11,964 nt of DNA, from NCBI GenBank assembly GCA_944359595.1, contig CALVSV010000088.1:1-11964 (forward strand). The letters run 5' to 3'. The notes under the pieces were generated by a model. That model saw nothing but the letters and a program-made list of their open reading frames with translations, was not told where the DNA came from and searched no databases. This document shows, piece after piece, positions 6,307-11,964 of this stretch. This stretch comes from an uncultured Bacilli bacterium (GTDB lineage Bacteria; Bacillota_I; Bacilli_A; RF39; UBA660). A program made the translations under genes and the position numbers. Each line of letters begins with the position of its first letter. The first letter of the stretch is position 1.

Positions 6307-7320
6307 ATGGGACTTTTTGATAAATTTAAAAATATATTTAATAAACATACAAATATTGAACAAAATAATAGTGATGATATTGTATTAAATGAAGAAGAAA
6401 GTCTTGATAAATATGACAAAGGATTAGATAAAACTAGAAAAGAGTTCACATCTAAATTGGGTATGCTAAGTAAAAAATACAGAAAAGTTAATGAAGAATA
6501 CTTTGAGGAATTAGAAGAATTACTTATTATGGCTGATATAGGTGTTAATACAGTAATGAACTTTATGGATAAAATTAGAAAAAGAGCAAAAAAAGAAGCT
6601 ATTATTGATACAGATGATTTAAAAGAGATTATAGTAGATGAACTGTTTATAATATATGTTAACAATGATATTATTGTAAATAAAATAAATTATCAAAAAG
6701 ATGTTCCTACTGTAATATTGTTTGTTGGCGTAAATGGTGTGGGTAAAACTACTACTATTGGGAAGTTAGCGCATAAATTAAGTGAAACTGGTAAAAAAGT
6801 GTTGCTCGTTGCTGGCGATACATTTAGAGCTGGAGCTGTAGAACAAATTAATATTTGGGGAGATAGAACAAATTCGCGCGTTGTAGGTAGAGAAAACGCA
6901 GATCCTGCAAGTGTTATATATGATGGGATAGATATAGCTTTAAAAGAAGAATATGATGTTGTTTTAATTGATACAGCAGGTAGATTGCAAAATAAAGTTA
7001 ATTTAATGAATGAACTTGAAAAAATAAATAAGGTAATTGGTAAATTAATTCCTGGTGCCCCTCATGAAACACTTTTAGTTGTAGACGCTACTACTGGTCA
7101 AAATGGAATAAGCCAGGCAAAAAGTTTTTCAAAGATTACAAATATAACTGGTATTGTTTTAACTAAATTAGATGGTACTGCTAAAGGCGGGATTGTTCTA
7201 GCAATAAAAGATGAAACTGATATTCCTGTTAAATATATTGGTTTAGGAGAAGGAATAAATGATTTAGAAGTATTTGATATAGAAAAATATATATATGGAT
7301 TATTTAAAAATTTATTTTAA
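6307..7320 (+). CDS. ftsY: Signal recognition particle receptor FtsY
   Basis: FtsY is the membrane-associated SRP receptor GTPase that docks ribosome-SRP complexes at the SecYEG translocon. The 337-aa product has a short acidic, charged N-terminal A region (1-45), an N domain (about 46-130) and a G domain. G motifs are clear: GVNGVGKTTT (141-150), DTFRAGAVEQ (171-180), DTAGR (222-226) and TKLD (286-289). GLGEGINDLEVFD near the end is the usual FtsY closing box. The A region is short, as in Gram-positive bacteria. The ATG at 6307 begins MGLFDKFKNIF, the expected amphipathic start; its ribosome binding site is weak (GTGAT at 6299-6303, perhaps helped by AGAAAG at 6292-6297). It heads an operon with an unknown gene and ylxM. 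Unlike B. subtilis, no smc gene lies upstream; a divergent flippase gene takes that place. Confidence 0.97.
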   Translation: MGLFDKFKNIFNKHTNIEQNNSDDIVLNEEESLDKYDKGLDKTRKEFTSKLGMLSKKYRKVNEEYFEELEELLIMADIGVNTVMNFMDKIRKRAKKEAIIDTDDLKEIIVDELFIIYVNNDIIVNKINYQKDVPTVILFVGVNGVGKTTTIGKLAHKLSETGKKVLLVAGDTFRAGAVEQINIWGDRTNSRVVGRENADPASVIYDGIDIALKEEYDVVLIDTAGRLQNKVNLMNELEKINKVIGKLIPGAPHETLLVVDATTGQNGISQAKSFSKITNITGIVLTKLDGTAKGGIVLAIKDETDIPVKYIGLGEGINDLEVFDIEKYIYGLFKNLF

Positions 7321-7334
7321 AGGGGGTATAATTT

Positions 7335-7904
7335 ATGCAAAGAGTAAATATTGTTAAAGGTAATGATTTTGTAACAGTATCAAAAGATGACAAAGAATTT
7401 ACTATTGAAAAAAATGATAAAGATAAAATAACTTTATTATTTTATAATAATAATATTAATAGTCAATTTGATAAATGTATTGGTATAGATAAAAGTTGTG
7501 GTCAAATATATTATAATTTTAAATCATTTTATGATAAGTTAAAAAGTGAATATAATAAGTACAAAACATATTTTGATAAAATATATGATTCATTTATAGA
7601 TGAACATGGAAATATGAGAAATATAATGTTATATAATTCAAAACATGATTCATTTAAATTTTATAGTAATGATGGTAACTTTTCAAATAATATATATATA
7701 AGATTATTTAAAGAAAAAGATGAATACTACTTATACTTTAATAAGCCGAATAAACCATTTGTTATATGTGAAGACAATTCAAAATATAATTATAATTCAT
7801 TTTATAAATACTTTTTAGAATTTTATAATTCAATGAAAGAAGAAAAAAATAATAAAAAATATATTAAAATAAATAATTTTAAATTTGAAGATAGTGGTAA
7901 ATGA
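7335..7904 (+). CDS. Unrecognised 189-aa protein between ftsY and ylxM
   Basis: I do not recognise this protein. It starts at ATG 7335 after a strong AGGGGG (7321-7326, eight bases away), 14 bases beyond the ftsY stop, and ends in TGA one base before the ylxM start, so it is embedded in the SRP operon. It is hydrophilic, with no signal peptide or membrane segment. It is rich in Lys, Asn, Tyr, Phe and Asp, and has cysteines in CIGIDKSCGQ and VICEDN. The first 55 residues look like short beta strands (VNIVKGNDFVTV, FTIEKNDKDKITLLFY), then a helical charged stretch (about 60-90), then beta strands (YIRLFKEKDEYYLYF). In B. subtilis ylxM follows ftsY directly, so this is an insertion, or a lineage gene, whose link to targeting is suggested only by position. 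Its strong ribosome binding site argues that it is translated. Confidence 0.8.
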   Translation: MQRVNIVKGNDFVTVSKDDKEFTIEKNDKDKITLLFYNNNINSQFDKCIGIDKSCGQIYYNFKSFYDKLKSEYNKYKTYFDKIYDSFIDEHGNMRNIMLYNSKHDSFKFYSNDGNFSNNIYIRLFKEKDEYYLYFNKPNKPFVICEDNSKYNYNSFYKYFLEFYNSMKEEKNNKKYIKINNFKFEDSGK

Positions 7905-7905
7905 T

Positions 7906-8199
7906 ATGAAAGATATAAATAGAATAATTATTTTATATGATTATTATGAAGAGTTATTAACAGATAAACAAAAAAGATATTTTGTTGATTATTACTTTAA
8001 TGATTTAAGTTTATCTGAAATGAGTGAAAACTATAATGTAAGTAGGAATGCAATATCTAAGCAATTAAATGATGTTGTTGAAAAGTTAGAAACATATGAA
8101 TCTAAATTAAAGTTATATGAAAAAAGAAAAGTAATATTAAATATAATTAAAGATATAGATGATAAAAAAATAACGGATAAACTAGAAAAAATTATATAA
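7906..8199 (+). CDS. ylxM: YlxM/p13-like putative helix-turn-helix protein
   Basis: A 97-aa protein of the UPF0122/YlxM family, recognisable from its size, its place in the SRP operon and its helix-turn-helix resembling sigma-70 region 4: LTDKQKRYFVDYYFNDLSLSEMSENYNVSRNAISKQL, split here as LTDKQKRYF (18-26), LSLSEMSENYNVS (34-46) and RNAISKQL (47-54). A charged helical tail (about 55-97) follows. The family is described as stimulating or accompanying the SRP pathway in Gram-positive bacteria, and it may bind nucleic acid; the function is not firmly settled. The ATG at 7906 is one base after the TGA of the previous gene and lacks a clear Shine-Dalgarno, so translation is probably coupled to the upstream gene. 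An in-frame TTG at 7885 is less likely. A hairpin and then ffh follow. Confidence 0.88.
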   Translation: MKDINRIIILYDYYEELLTDKQKRYFVDYYFNDLSLSEMSENYNVSRNAISKQLNDVVEKLETYESKLKLYEKRKVILNIIKDIDDKKITDKLEKII

Positions 8200-8214
8200 T
8201 TTAATTTAAAAATA

Positions 8215-8223
8215 TGATAGAAT
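8215..8223 (+). promoter_or_regulatory. Possible extended -10 promoter of ffh
   Basis: TG-A-TAGAAT (8215-8223) has the extended -10 form also seen before ftsY (TG-A-TATAAT) and before the 9674 gene (TG-A-TATACT). No good -35 is present 17 bases upstream. If used, transcription would start around 8229, inside the 5' arm of the 8221-8255 hairpin, so the ffh mRNA would begin GAGAGG paired with CCTCTC. Confidence 0.35.
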
Positions 8224-8255
8224 AAATGAGAGGTTGATAATTCCTCTCATTTATT
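8221..8255 (+). terminator. Strong hairpin between ylxM and ffh: terminator/attenuator or 5' leader stem
   Basis: A perfect 13-bp stem pairs 8221-8233 with 8243-8255 around a nine-base loop, with a GC-richer core GAGAGG/CCTCTC. It is the most stable simple hairpin I see in the window. The T run after it is broken (CATTTATTTAAAA), so it could end ftsY-operon transcripts imperfectly and let some continue into ffh. There is no room for a promoter between the stem and the ffh ribosome binding site (GGAGG 8264-8268), so ffh must be served by read-through or by the weak promoter overlapping the stem. Confidence 0.65.
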
Positions 8256-8273
8256 TAAAATATGGAGGTATAT

Positions 8274-9593
8274 ATGTTTGAAAATTTAGGAGATAGATTA
8301 CAAAACGCTATTGATAAAATAAAAGGATATGGAAAAATTACAGAAGATAATATTAGTGATATGACTAGAGAAATTAGATTGGCACTATTGGAAGCTGATG
8401 TAAATTATAAAGTAGTTAAAGAATTTATTAATAAAAAAAAAAAAAAAGCATTAGGTGAAGAAGTAAAGAAAAGTCTTAAACCTGCAGAAGTGTTTGTAAA
8501 AATTGTTAAAGATGAGTTAGTTAACTTATTAGGTGGGGAAAAATCTGATTTAATAGTTAATAATAAAAAAACGATCACAATGCTTGTAGGGCTTCAAGGT
8601 AGTGGTAAAACAACAACAGTAGGTAAACTAGGTAATTTAATTAGAAAAAAATATAAAAAGAAACCAATGTTTGTTGCGTGTGATATATATAGACCGGCAG
8701 CGGTAGATCAACTAAAACAAATTGGGAAGTCACTAAACATAGAAACTTTTTCAAAAGATAGTAATGATCCAGTTGATATAATTAAAGATGCACTTATAAA
8801 AGCAGATGAAGAAAAATGTGATTATATTTTAATAGATACAGCGGGTAGATTACATATAGATGATGAACTTATGGATGAGCTTACTAACATTAATAATAAT
8901 TTTAATATTGATGAAATTTTATTAGTTGTTGATGGTATGATAGGGCAAGATATAATAAATGTAGTTACTAAATTTAATGAAACTCTCCCACTTACTGGTG
9001 TAATTATAACAAAACTTGATGGTGATGTTAGAGGTGGAGCAGCACTATCTATAAGACATTTAACAAATGTTCCGATAAAAATGATTGGTATATCTGAAAA
9101 AATGGACGGAATACAAGAATTTGATCCAGAAAGAATGGCTTCTAGAATTTTAGGTATGGGCGATCTTATGTCTATTGTTGAAAAAGTAGAAGATACGTTT
9201 GATGAAGAAGAAGCTAAGAAAAGTATTAATAAAATGAAGAAGGGAAAGTTTGACTTAGAAGATTTTTTAATGCAGTTAAAGCAAATAAAAAAGTTAGGTC
9301 CACTTGAAAATATTATTAAATTGTTACCGGGCGCAAAAAAACTTGGACTTAATAATATTAAAATAGATCCAAAACAGATGGCACATATAGAGGCAATAAT
9401 ATTGTCAATGACGCCAAAAGAAAGAAGTAATCCAGAAATAATAAAAGCTAGTAGAAAAAAAAGAATTGCACAAGGATCTGGAAGAGATGTAAGTGAAGTA
9501 AATAAATTATTAGAACAATTTGAACAGATGAAAAAAATGATGAAACAAATATCTAGTGGTAATTTTAAAATGCCAGGTGGATTTCCAAAATAA
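8274..9593 (+). CDS. ffh: Signal recognition particle protein Ffh
   Basis: Ffh (SRP54) binds 4.5S/6S RNA and nascent hydrophobic signal sequences, and pairs with FtsY to deliver ribosomes to the membrane. The 439-aa protein has the N domain (1-95), the G domain with GLQGSGKTTT (106-115), DIYRPAAVDQL (137-147), DTAGR (188-192) and TKLDGD (246-251), and a methionine-rich M domain from about 295. The M domain contains GKFDLEDFLMQLKQI, LGPLENIIKLLPG, SMTPKERSNPEII and the RNA-binding SRKKRIAQGSGRDVSEVN, and ends QMKKMMKQ...MPGGFPK. Length is normal. The ATG at 8274 (MFENLGDRLQ) follows GGAGG by five bases; an in-frame ATG at 8262 overlaps that site. An A15 run encodes Lys54-58. rpsP, which follows ffh in B. 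subtilis, is absent, and no good terminator is visible after the gene. Confidence 0.97.
   Translation: MFENLGDRLQNAIDKIKGYGKITEDNISDMTREIRLALLEADVNYKVVKEFINKKKKKALGEEVKKSLKPAEVFVKIVKDELVNLLGGEKSDLIVNNKKTITMLVGLQGSGKTTTVGKLGNLIRKKYKKKPMFVACDIYRPAAVDQLKQIGKSLNIETFSKDSNDPVDIIKDALIKADEEKCDYILIDTAGRLHIDDELMDELTNINNNFNIDEILLVVDGMIGQDIINVVTKFNETLPLTGVIITKLDGDVRGGAALSIRHLTNVPIKMIGISEKMDGIQEFDPERMASRILGMGDLMSIVEKVEDTFDEEEAKKSINKMKKGKFDLEDFLMQLKQIKKLGPLENIIKLLPGAKKLGLNNIKIDPKQMAHIEAIILSMTPKERSNPEIIKASRKKRIAQGSGRDVSEVNKLLEQFEQMKKMMKQISSGNFKMPGGFPK
8433..8447 (+). repeat. A15 homopolymer within ffh
   Basis: Fifteen consecutive A residues form five in-frame AAA lysine codons (Lys54-58) in the N domain. 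The frame is intact on both sides (FIN before, ALGEEV after). Runs this long can cause polymerase or ribosome slippage. It may simply reflect strong AT bias in a Lys-rich helix, since no AAG codon interrupts it. Confidence 0.95.
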
Positions 9594-9618
9594 TAGATAT
9601 ATTAAATTTTTAAATTAG

Positions 9619-9647
9619 TTTACTTTAGTATTTTTTCATGATATACT
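9619..9647 (+). promoter_or_regulatory. Promoter of the 9674-frr-nfeD-SPFH operon
   Basis: TTTACT (9619-9624) and TATACT (9642-9647) are 17 bases apart, with TG-A (9639-9641) giving an extended -10. Transcription should start near 9654, leaving about 20 bases before the ATG at 9674. That this operon has its own promoter fits the lack of a clear link to ffh. Confidence 0.75.
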
Positions 9648-9656
9648 ACTAGTATA
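9642..9656. repeat. Dyad over the -10 of the 9674 promoter
   Basis: TATACT (9642-9647) and AGTATA (9651-9656) form a perfect 6-bp inverted repeat around ACT. It covers the -10 and the predicted start point, where an operator could sit. No regulator gene lies nearby, and short AT-rich dyads occur by chance, so this is only a candidate. Confidence 0.3.
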
Positions 9657-9673
9657 GGAGGAAATATAAAAGT

Positions 9674-10351
9674 ATGAATACACAAAAGATTCAATCAAGT
9701 TTTGAAAATGTTTTTAACAATACAAGAATTGATCTTTATACAAATATATTACTTATAATTTTATTAGTAACAATAATATTATATATATTTGAGACATTAG
9801 CTGTTATTAGGCTTGTTAGAAGAAATGGATTCCGTTTTAGATATTTAGCGTGGATACCTGCATTTAATATATATTTTGTATGTAAGTTAGCTTTTAATGG
9901 AGTTGTTGGTCTTATTGCTTTTGTTGCTTCAATATTAACATCAACATTTAGTATCACTATTAGTGGTAAATTATATACAACAGAAGGATTATTACCGCAA
10001 AATATTGTTAGTATTATACAGCTTATTTTATCTATTATACTTATAGTAAGCGTTATAAGAATATATAAAATATATAGTAACAAATGGTTAATATTAACAA
10101 TATTAACGATATTGTCTTTAGGTTTATTATCACCGATATTCTTATTTGCTATAAGAAATAATCAAAGACCACAGATGGATGTTGATAACTTTAATACTAA
10201 TGCTAGTGTGTATTTAAATAATTTAAATAAGGGAAAAGATTTTTCACAATATAAAGTAGAAGAAGAAGGCTCATATTCTAAAAAAAATTTAGATGAAGCT
10301 CATGTCGAAAATGAATATGATATAAGTGATGCATGGAATGGTCCAAAATAG
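9674..10351 (+). CDS. Unrecognised four-helix membrane protein with acidic C-terminal tail, 225 aa
   Basis: I cannot name this protein. Hydrophobic segments lie near residues 22-47, 75-97, 108-130 and 138-160. Between the first two is a basic stretch, RRNGFRFRYLAWIPAFNIYF (49-68); a 'W-IP-x-N-x-Y' pattern of this type recurs in several small uncharacterised membrane families. Residues 161-225 are a hydrophilic tail rich in Asn, Asp and Glu, ending NEYDISDAWNGPK and probably cytoplasmic by the positive-inside rule. GGAGG (9657-9661) is 12 bases from the ATG, longer than usual, but no better start is available. It heads the operon with frr; its stop TAG (10349-10351) overlaps the GGAGG serving frr, which suggests coupled translation. 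Role unknown; co-transcription with frr and the NfeD-SPFH pair suggests a membrane-housekeeping job at most. Confidence 0.85.
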   Translation: MNTQKIQSSFENVFNNTRIDLYTNILLIILLVTIILYIFETLAVIRLVRRNGFRFRYLAWIPAFNIYFVCKLAFNGVVGLIAFVASILTSTFSITISGKLYTTEGLLPQNIVSIIQLILSIILIVSVIRIYKIYSNKWLILTILTILSLGLLSPIFLFAIRNNQRPQMDVDNFNTNASVYLNNLNKGKDFSQYKVEEEGSYSKKNLDEAHVENEYDISDAWNGPK

Positions 10352-10363
10352 GAGGTTAAATCA

Positions 10364-10903
10364 ATGGATATAGTTAATGAGTTAGAAGAAAAAATGAAAA
10401 AAACAATTGAAAGTTTAGAAAAAAAATTTACTACAGTTAGGGCTGGGAGAGCTAATCCTAATTTAGTAAGTAATGTTAAAGTTGAATATTATGGTACTGA
10501 TACACCACTAGTTCAACTTGCTACAATTTCAGTGCCAGAGGCAAGACAATTGCATATTAAGCCTTATGATAAATCTTGTCTTAAGGCAATAGAAAAAGCA
10601 ATATTTGAAGCAGATTTAGGAATTACACCAACAAACAATGGAGAAATAATAATAATAAGTATACCACCACTTACTGAAGAAAGAAGAAAAGAATATGTTA
10701 AACAAGTTAAAGCTATGTCAGAAGAAGCAAGAGTAAGTTTAAGAAATATAAGACAAGATGGTATTAAACATGTTAAAAGTATGGAACTTACTGAAGATGA
10801 AAAGAAAAATTATGAAGATGACATACAAGAACTAATCAATACATATAATAAAATTGTAGATGATAAATTAAAAGATAAAGAAGGAGAATTAATGAGTATA
10901 TAA
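10364..10903 (+). CDS. frr: Ribosome recycling factor
   Basis: RRF works with EF-G to split the post-termination ribosome after RF1 or RF2 has released the peptide. The 179-aa protein (family about 185) shows the tRNA-shaped two-domain layout. Helical domain I begins MDIVNELEEKMKKTIESLEK with TVRAGRANP (24-32); domain II (about 33-103) has VEYYGTDTPL and the LxxIxVPEARQL block; domain I resumes with PPLTEERRKEYVKQVK and SLRNIRQDG (125-133), which holds the conserved arginines. GGAGG at 10351-10355 is eight bases before the ATG. The usual upstream partners tsf and pyrH are missing; instead a membrane protein precedes it and NfeD follows after one base. With prfB in the same window, two successive steps of translation ending are encoded within 8 kb, though in separate operons. 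Confidence 0.97.
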   Translation: MDIVNELEEKMKKTIESLEKKFTTVRAGRANPNLVSNVKVEYYGTDTPLVQLATISVPEARQLHIKPYDKSCLKAIEKAIFEADLGITPTNNGEIIIISIPPLTEERRKEYVKQVKAMSEEARVSLRNIRQDGIKHVKSMELTEDEKKNYEDDIQELINTYNKIVDDKLKDKEGELMSI

Positions 10904-10904
10904 T

Positions 10905-11330
10905 ATGAGTAGTTTATTTTGGTTTATTGCAGTAATATTTTTTATAATAGTTGAATTAGTGTCACCCGCACTTTTATCAATATGGTTTGCTCTTGCAGCG
11001 CTAATTGTTCTAGTAGTATCTTGTTTTATAACTAATGCTTTATTAGAATTTGGTATATTTGCAGTGTTATCGATGATATTAGTTATAATTACTAGACCTA
11101 TTTATAATAAATATTTTAAAAAGAGTATTATTAGTACTAATGTATATTCTATTATTGGAAATAGTTATATATTAGAAGAAGCAATAAATAAAAAAACACC
11201 GGGTAAAATAAAAATCAATGATCAAATATGGAATGCAATATCTTATGATGGCACTAATATCAAAGAAGGTGAAGAAGTCATTGTAGATAATATAGTAGGT
11301 ACAAAATTAGTAGTTAGAAAGAAGGATTGA
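10905..11330 (+). CDS. NfeD-like membrane protein (short form)
   Basis: A 141-aa short NfeD-type protein. Hydrophobic helices span about residues 5-40 (probably two, with FFIIVELVSPALLSIWFALAA typical of the family) and 46-64. A C-terminal OB-fold domain (about 80-138) follows, with the pattern G...TPGKIKINDQIWNAIS.DG..IKEGEEVIV..I.G..LVV. Short NfeD proteins lack the serine-protease domain and are encoded beside SPFH/stomatin genes, as here; they are thought to act as their membrane partner. It starts one base after frr; the nearest good purine-rich site (AAGGAG, 10881-10886) is too far upstream, so initiation is probably coupled to frr termination. It ends in TGA. Confidence 0.9.
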   Translation: MSSLFWFIAVIFFIIVELVSPALLSIWFALAALIVLVVSCFITNALLEFGIFAVLSMILVIITRPIYNKYFKKSIISTNVYSIIGNSYILEEAINKKTPGKIKINDQIWNAISYDGTNIKEGEEVIVDNIVGTKLVVRKKD

Positions 11331-11334
11331 TTTT

Positions 11335-11964
11335 ATGTTTTTGCTAATTGTTTTATTAATTGTTTTAGTTGTTTTGATTGTAGTAAATATAAGAATTGTA
11401 CCACAATCAAGAGCGTTTGTTATTGAAAGATTAGGTGCATACAAGGAAGTATGGCAAACAGGATTACATGTAAAAATTCCATTTATCGAAAAAATATCTA
11501 ACAATGTAAGTTTAAAAGAACAAGTTAGAGATTTTGAACCACAACCTGTTATTACTAAAGATAATGTTACAATGCAAATAGATACAGTTGTGTATTTTCA
11601 AATAACAGATCCTAAATTATATACATATGGTATAGAAAGACCAATTAATGCGATAGAAAATTTAACAGCTACTACTTTAAGAAACATAATAGGGGATTTG
11701 GAGTTAGATGAAACATTAACTTCAAGGGATTTAATTAATGGAAAAATGCAATCAATTTTAGATGTCGCAACAGATCCATGGGGTATTAAAGTAAAAAGAG
11801 TTGAAGTTAAGAATATATTACCTCCAAGAGATGTACAAGATGCGATGGAAAAACAAATGCGTGCAGAAAGAGAAAGAAGAGAAGCAATTCTTAGAGCAGA
11901 AGGAGATAAGAAAGCGCAAATATTGCGTGCAGAAGGTGAAAAAGAAAGCGCAATATTAATTGCA
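11335..11964 (+). CDS. SPFH/stomatin-like protein (QmcA/paraslipin type), 3' end beyond window
   Basis: The first 210 codons of an SPFH-domain protein; the gene continues past the window. A single N-terminal membrane anchor (about 2-18, FLLIVLLIVLVVLIVV) is followed by the paraslipin signature NIRIVPQSRAFVIERLGAY, TGLHVKIPFIEKI, VSLKEQV, PQPVITKDNV, VVYFQITDP, TATTLRNIIGDLELDE, LTSRDLIN and DPWGIKVKRVEVKNILPP. A charged coiled-coil then starts (MRAERERREAILRAEGDKKAQILRAEGE, repeating ILRAEG). Such proteins assemble into membrane-bound ring or cage oligomers and are implicated in membrane quality control, partnered by NfeD. GAAGGA (11321-11326) is eight bases before the ATG, and the gap from nfeD is four bases. 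Confidence 0.95.
   Translation, partial: MFLLIVLLIVLVVLIVVNIRIVPQSRAFVIERLGAYKEVWQTGLHVKIPFIEKISNNVSLKEQVRDFEPQPVITKDNVTMQIDTVVYFQITDPKLYTYGIERPINAIENLTATTLRNIIGDLELDETLTSRDLINGKMQSILDVATDPWGIKVKRVEVKNILPPRDVQDAMEKQMRAERERREAILRAEGDKKAQILRAEGEKESAILIA

Noticed and set aside
6270..6665. Minus-strand open frame opposite the ftsY start
   Set aside because: It covers the ftsY leader and N domain in antisense and matches nothing known.
8262..8273. ffh start at ATG 8262
   Set aside because: This ATG overlaps the GGAGG that serves the ATG at 8274, where the family's usual N-terminus MFENLGDRL begins.
9594..9620. AT-rich near-palindrome after ffh as a terminator
   Set aside because: The possible stem is five A-T pairs with a two-base loop, too small to fold stably.
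9736..10083. Minus-strand open frame inside the 9674 membrane gene
   Set aside because: A shadow of the plus-strand gene, which has the promoter and ribosome binding site.
11307..11504. Minus-strand open frame of 65 codons opposite the SPFH gene start
   Set aside because: It overlaps a clearly conserved SPFH coding region.
1..11964. Mobile element, phage, CRISPR array, toxin-antitoxin or defence system
   Set aside because: No transposase, integrase, direct-repeat array, terminal inverted repeats or known defence domain seen; the genes are mostly housekeeping.

Overview
The window comes from a very AT-rich, low-GC Gram-positive-type genome (Firmicutes/Bacilli or Tenericutes-like). The evidence is the extreme Ile/Asn/Lys/Tyr content of the proteins, the clear Shine-Dalgarno sites (GGAGG, AGGGGG), the tight co-directional operons, and the ftsY-ylxM-ffh linkage. 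The genetic code looks standard: two genes end in TGA, Trp is written TGG, and RF2 (needed for TGA) is present. Stop usage over the 13 complete genes is 9 TAA, 2 TAG and 2 TGA. I cannot name the species. No phage, IS, CRISPR, tRNA or rRNA signal was found.

Layout. (1) 1-182 is non-coding as far as I can tell, with a DnaA-box-like inverted pair. (2) 183-815 is an unrecognised Asn/Ile-rich protein closed by a hairpin at 798-834. (3) A near-consensus promoter (838-866) starts a tight operon: an SDR/FabG-like reductase (889), a YnbB/methionine gamma-lyase-family PLP protein (1644), release factor 2 with an intact programmed +1 frameshift (2879), and a YitT-family membrane protein (3980). A bidirectional hairpin (4866-4915) separates it from (4) a convergent SpoVB/MurJ-type flippase on the minus strand (4873-6183). 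(5) A divergent promoter region (6187-6306) leads into the SRP operon: ftsY (6307), an unrecognised 189-aa protein (7335), ylxM (7906), a strong hairpin (8221-8255), then ffh (8274). (6) A third good promoter (9619-9647) drives a four-helix membrane protein (9674), frr (10364), an NfeD-like protein (10905) and a QmcA/paraslipin-type SPFH protein (11335, cut by the window end).

How the genes work together. Most recognisable genes serve translation termination and recycling (prfB, frr), co-translational membrane targeting (ftsY, ylxM, ffh) or membrane organisation (flippase, YitT, NfeD-SPFH). It is a housekeeping stretch rather than an accessory island. I see no convincing undescribed system. 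The points most worth checking are the leader hairpins that sit at the predicted transcript starts of both SRP GTPase genes, the unknown gene inserted between ftsY and ylxM, an A15 run inside ffh, and the unknown membrane protein ahead of frr.
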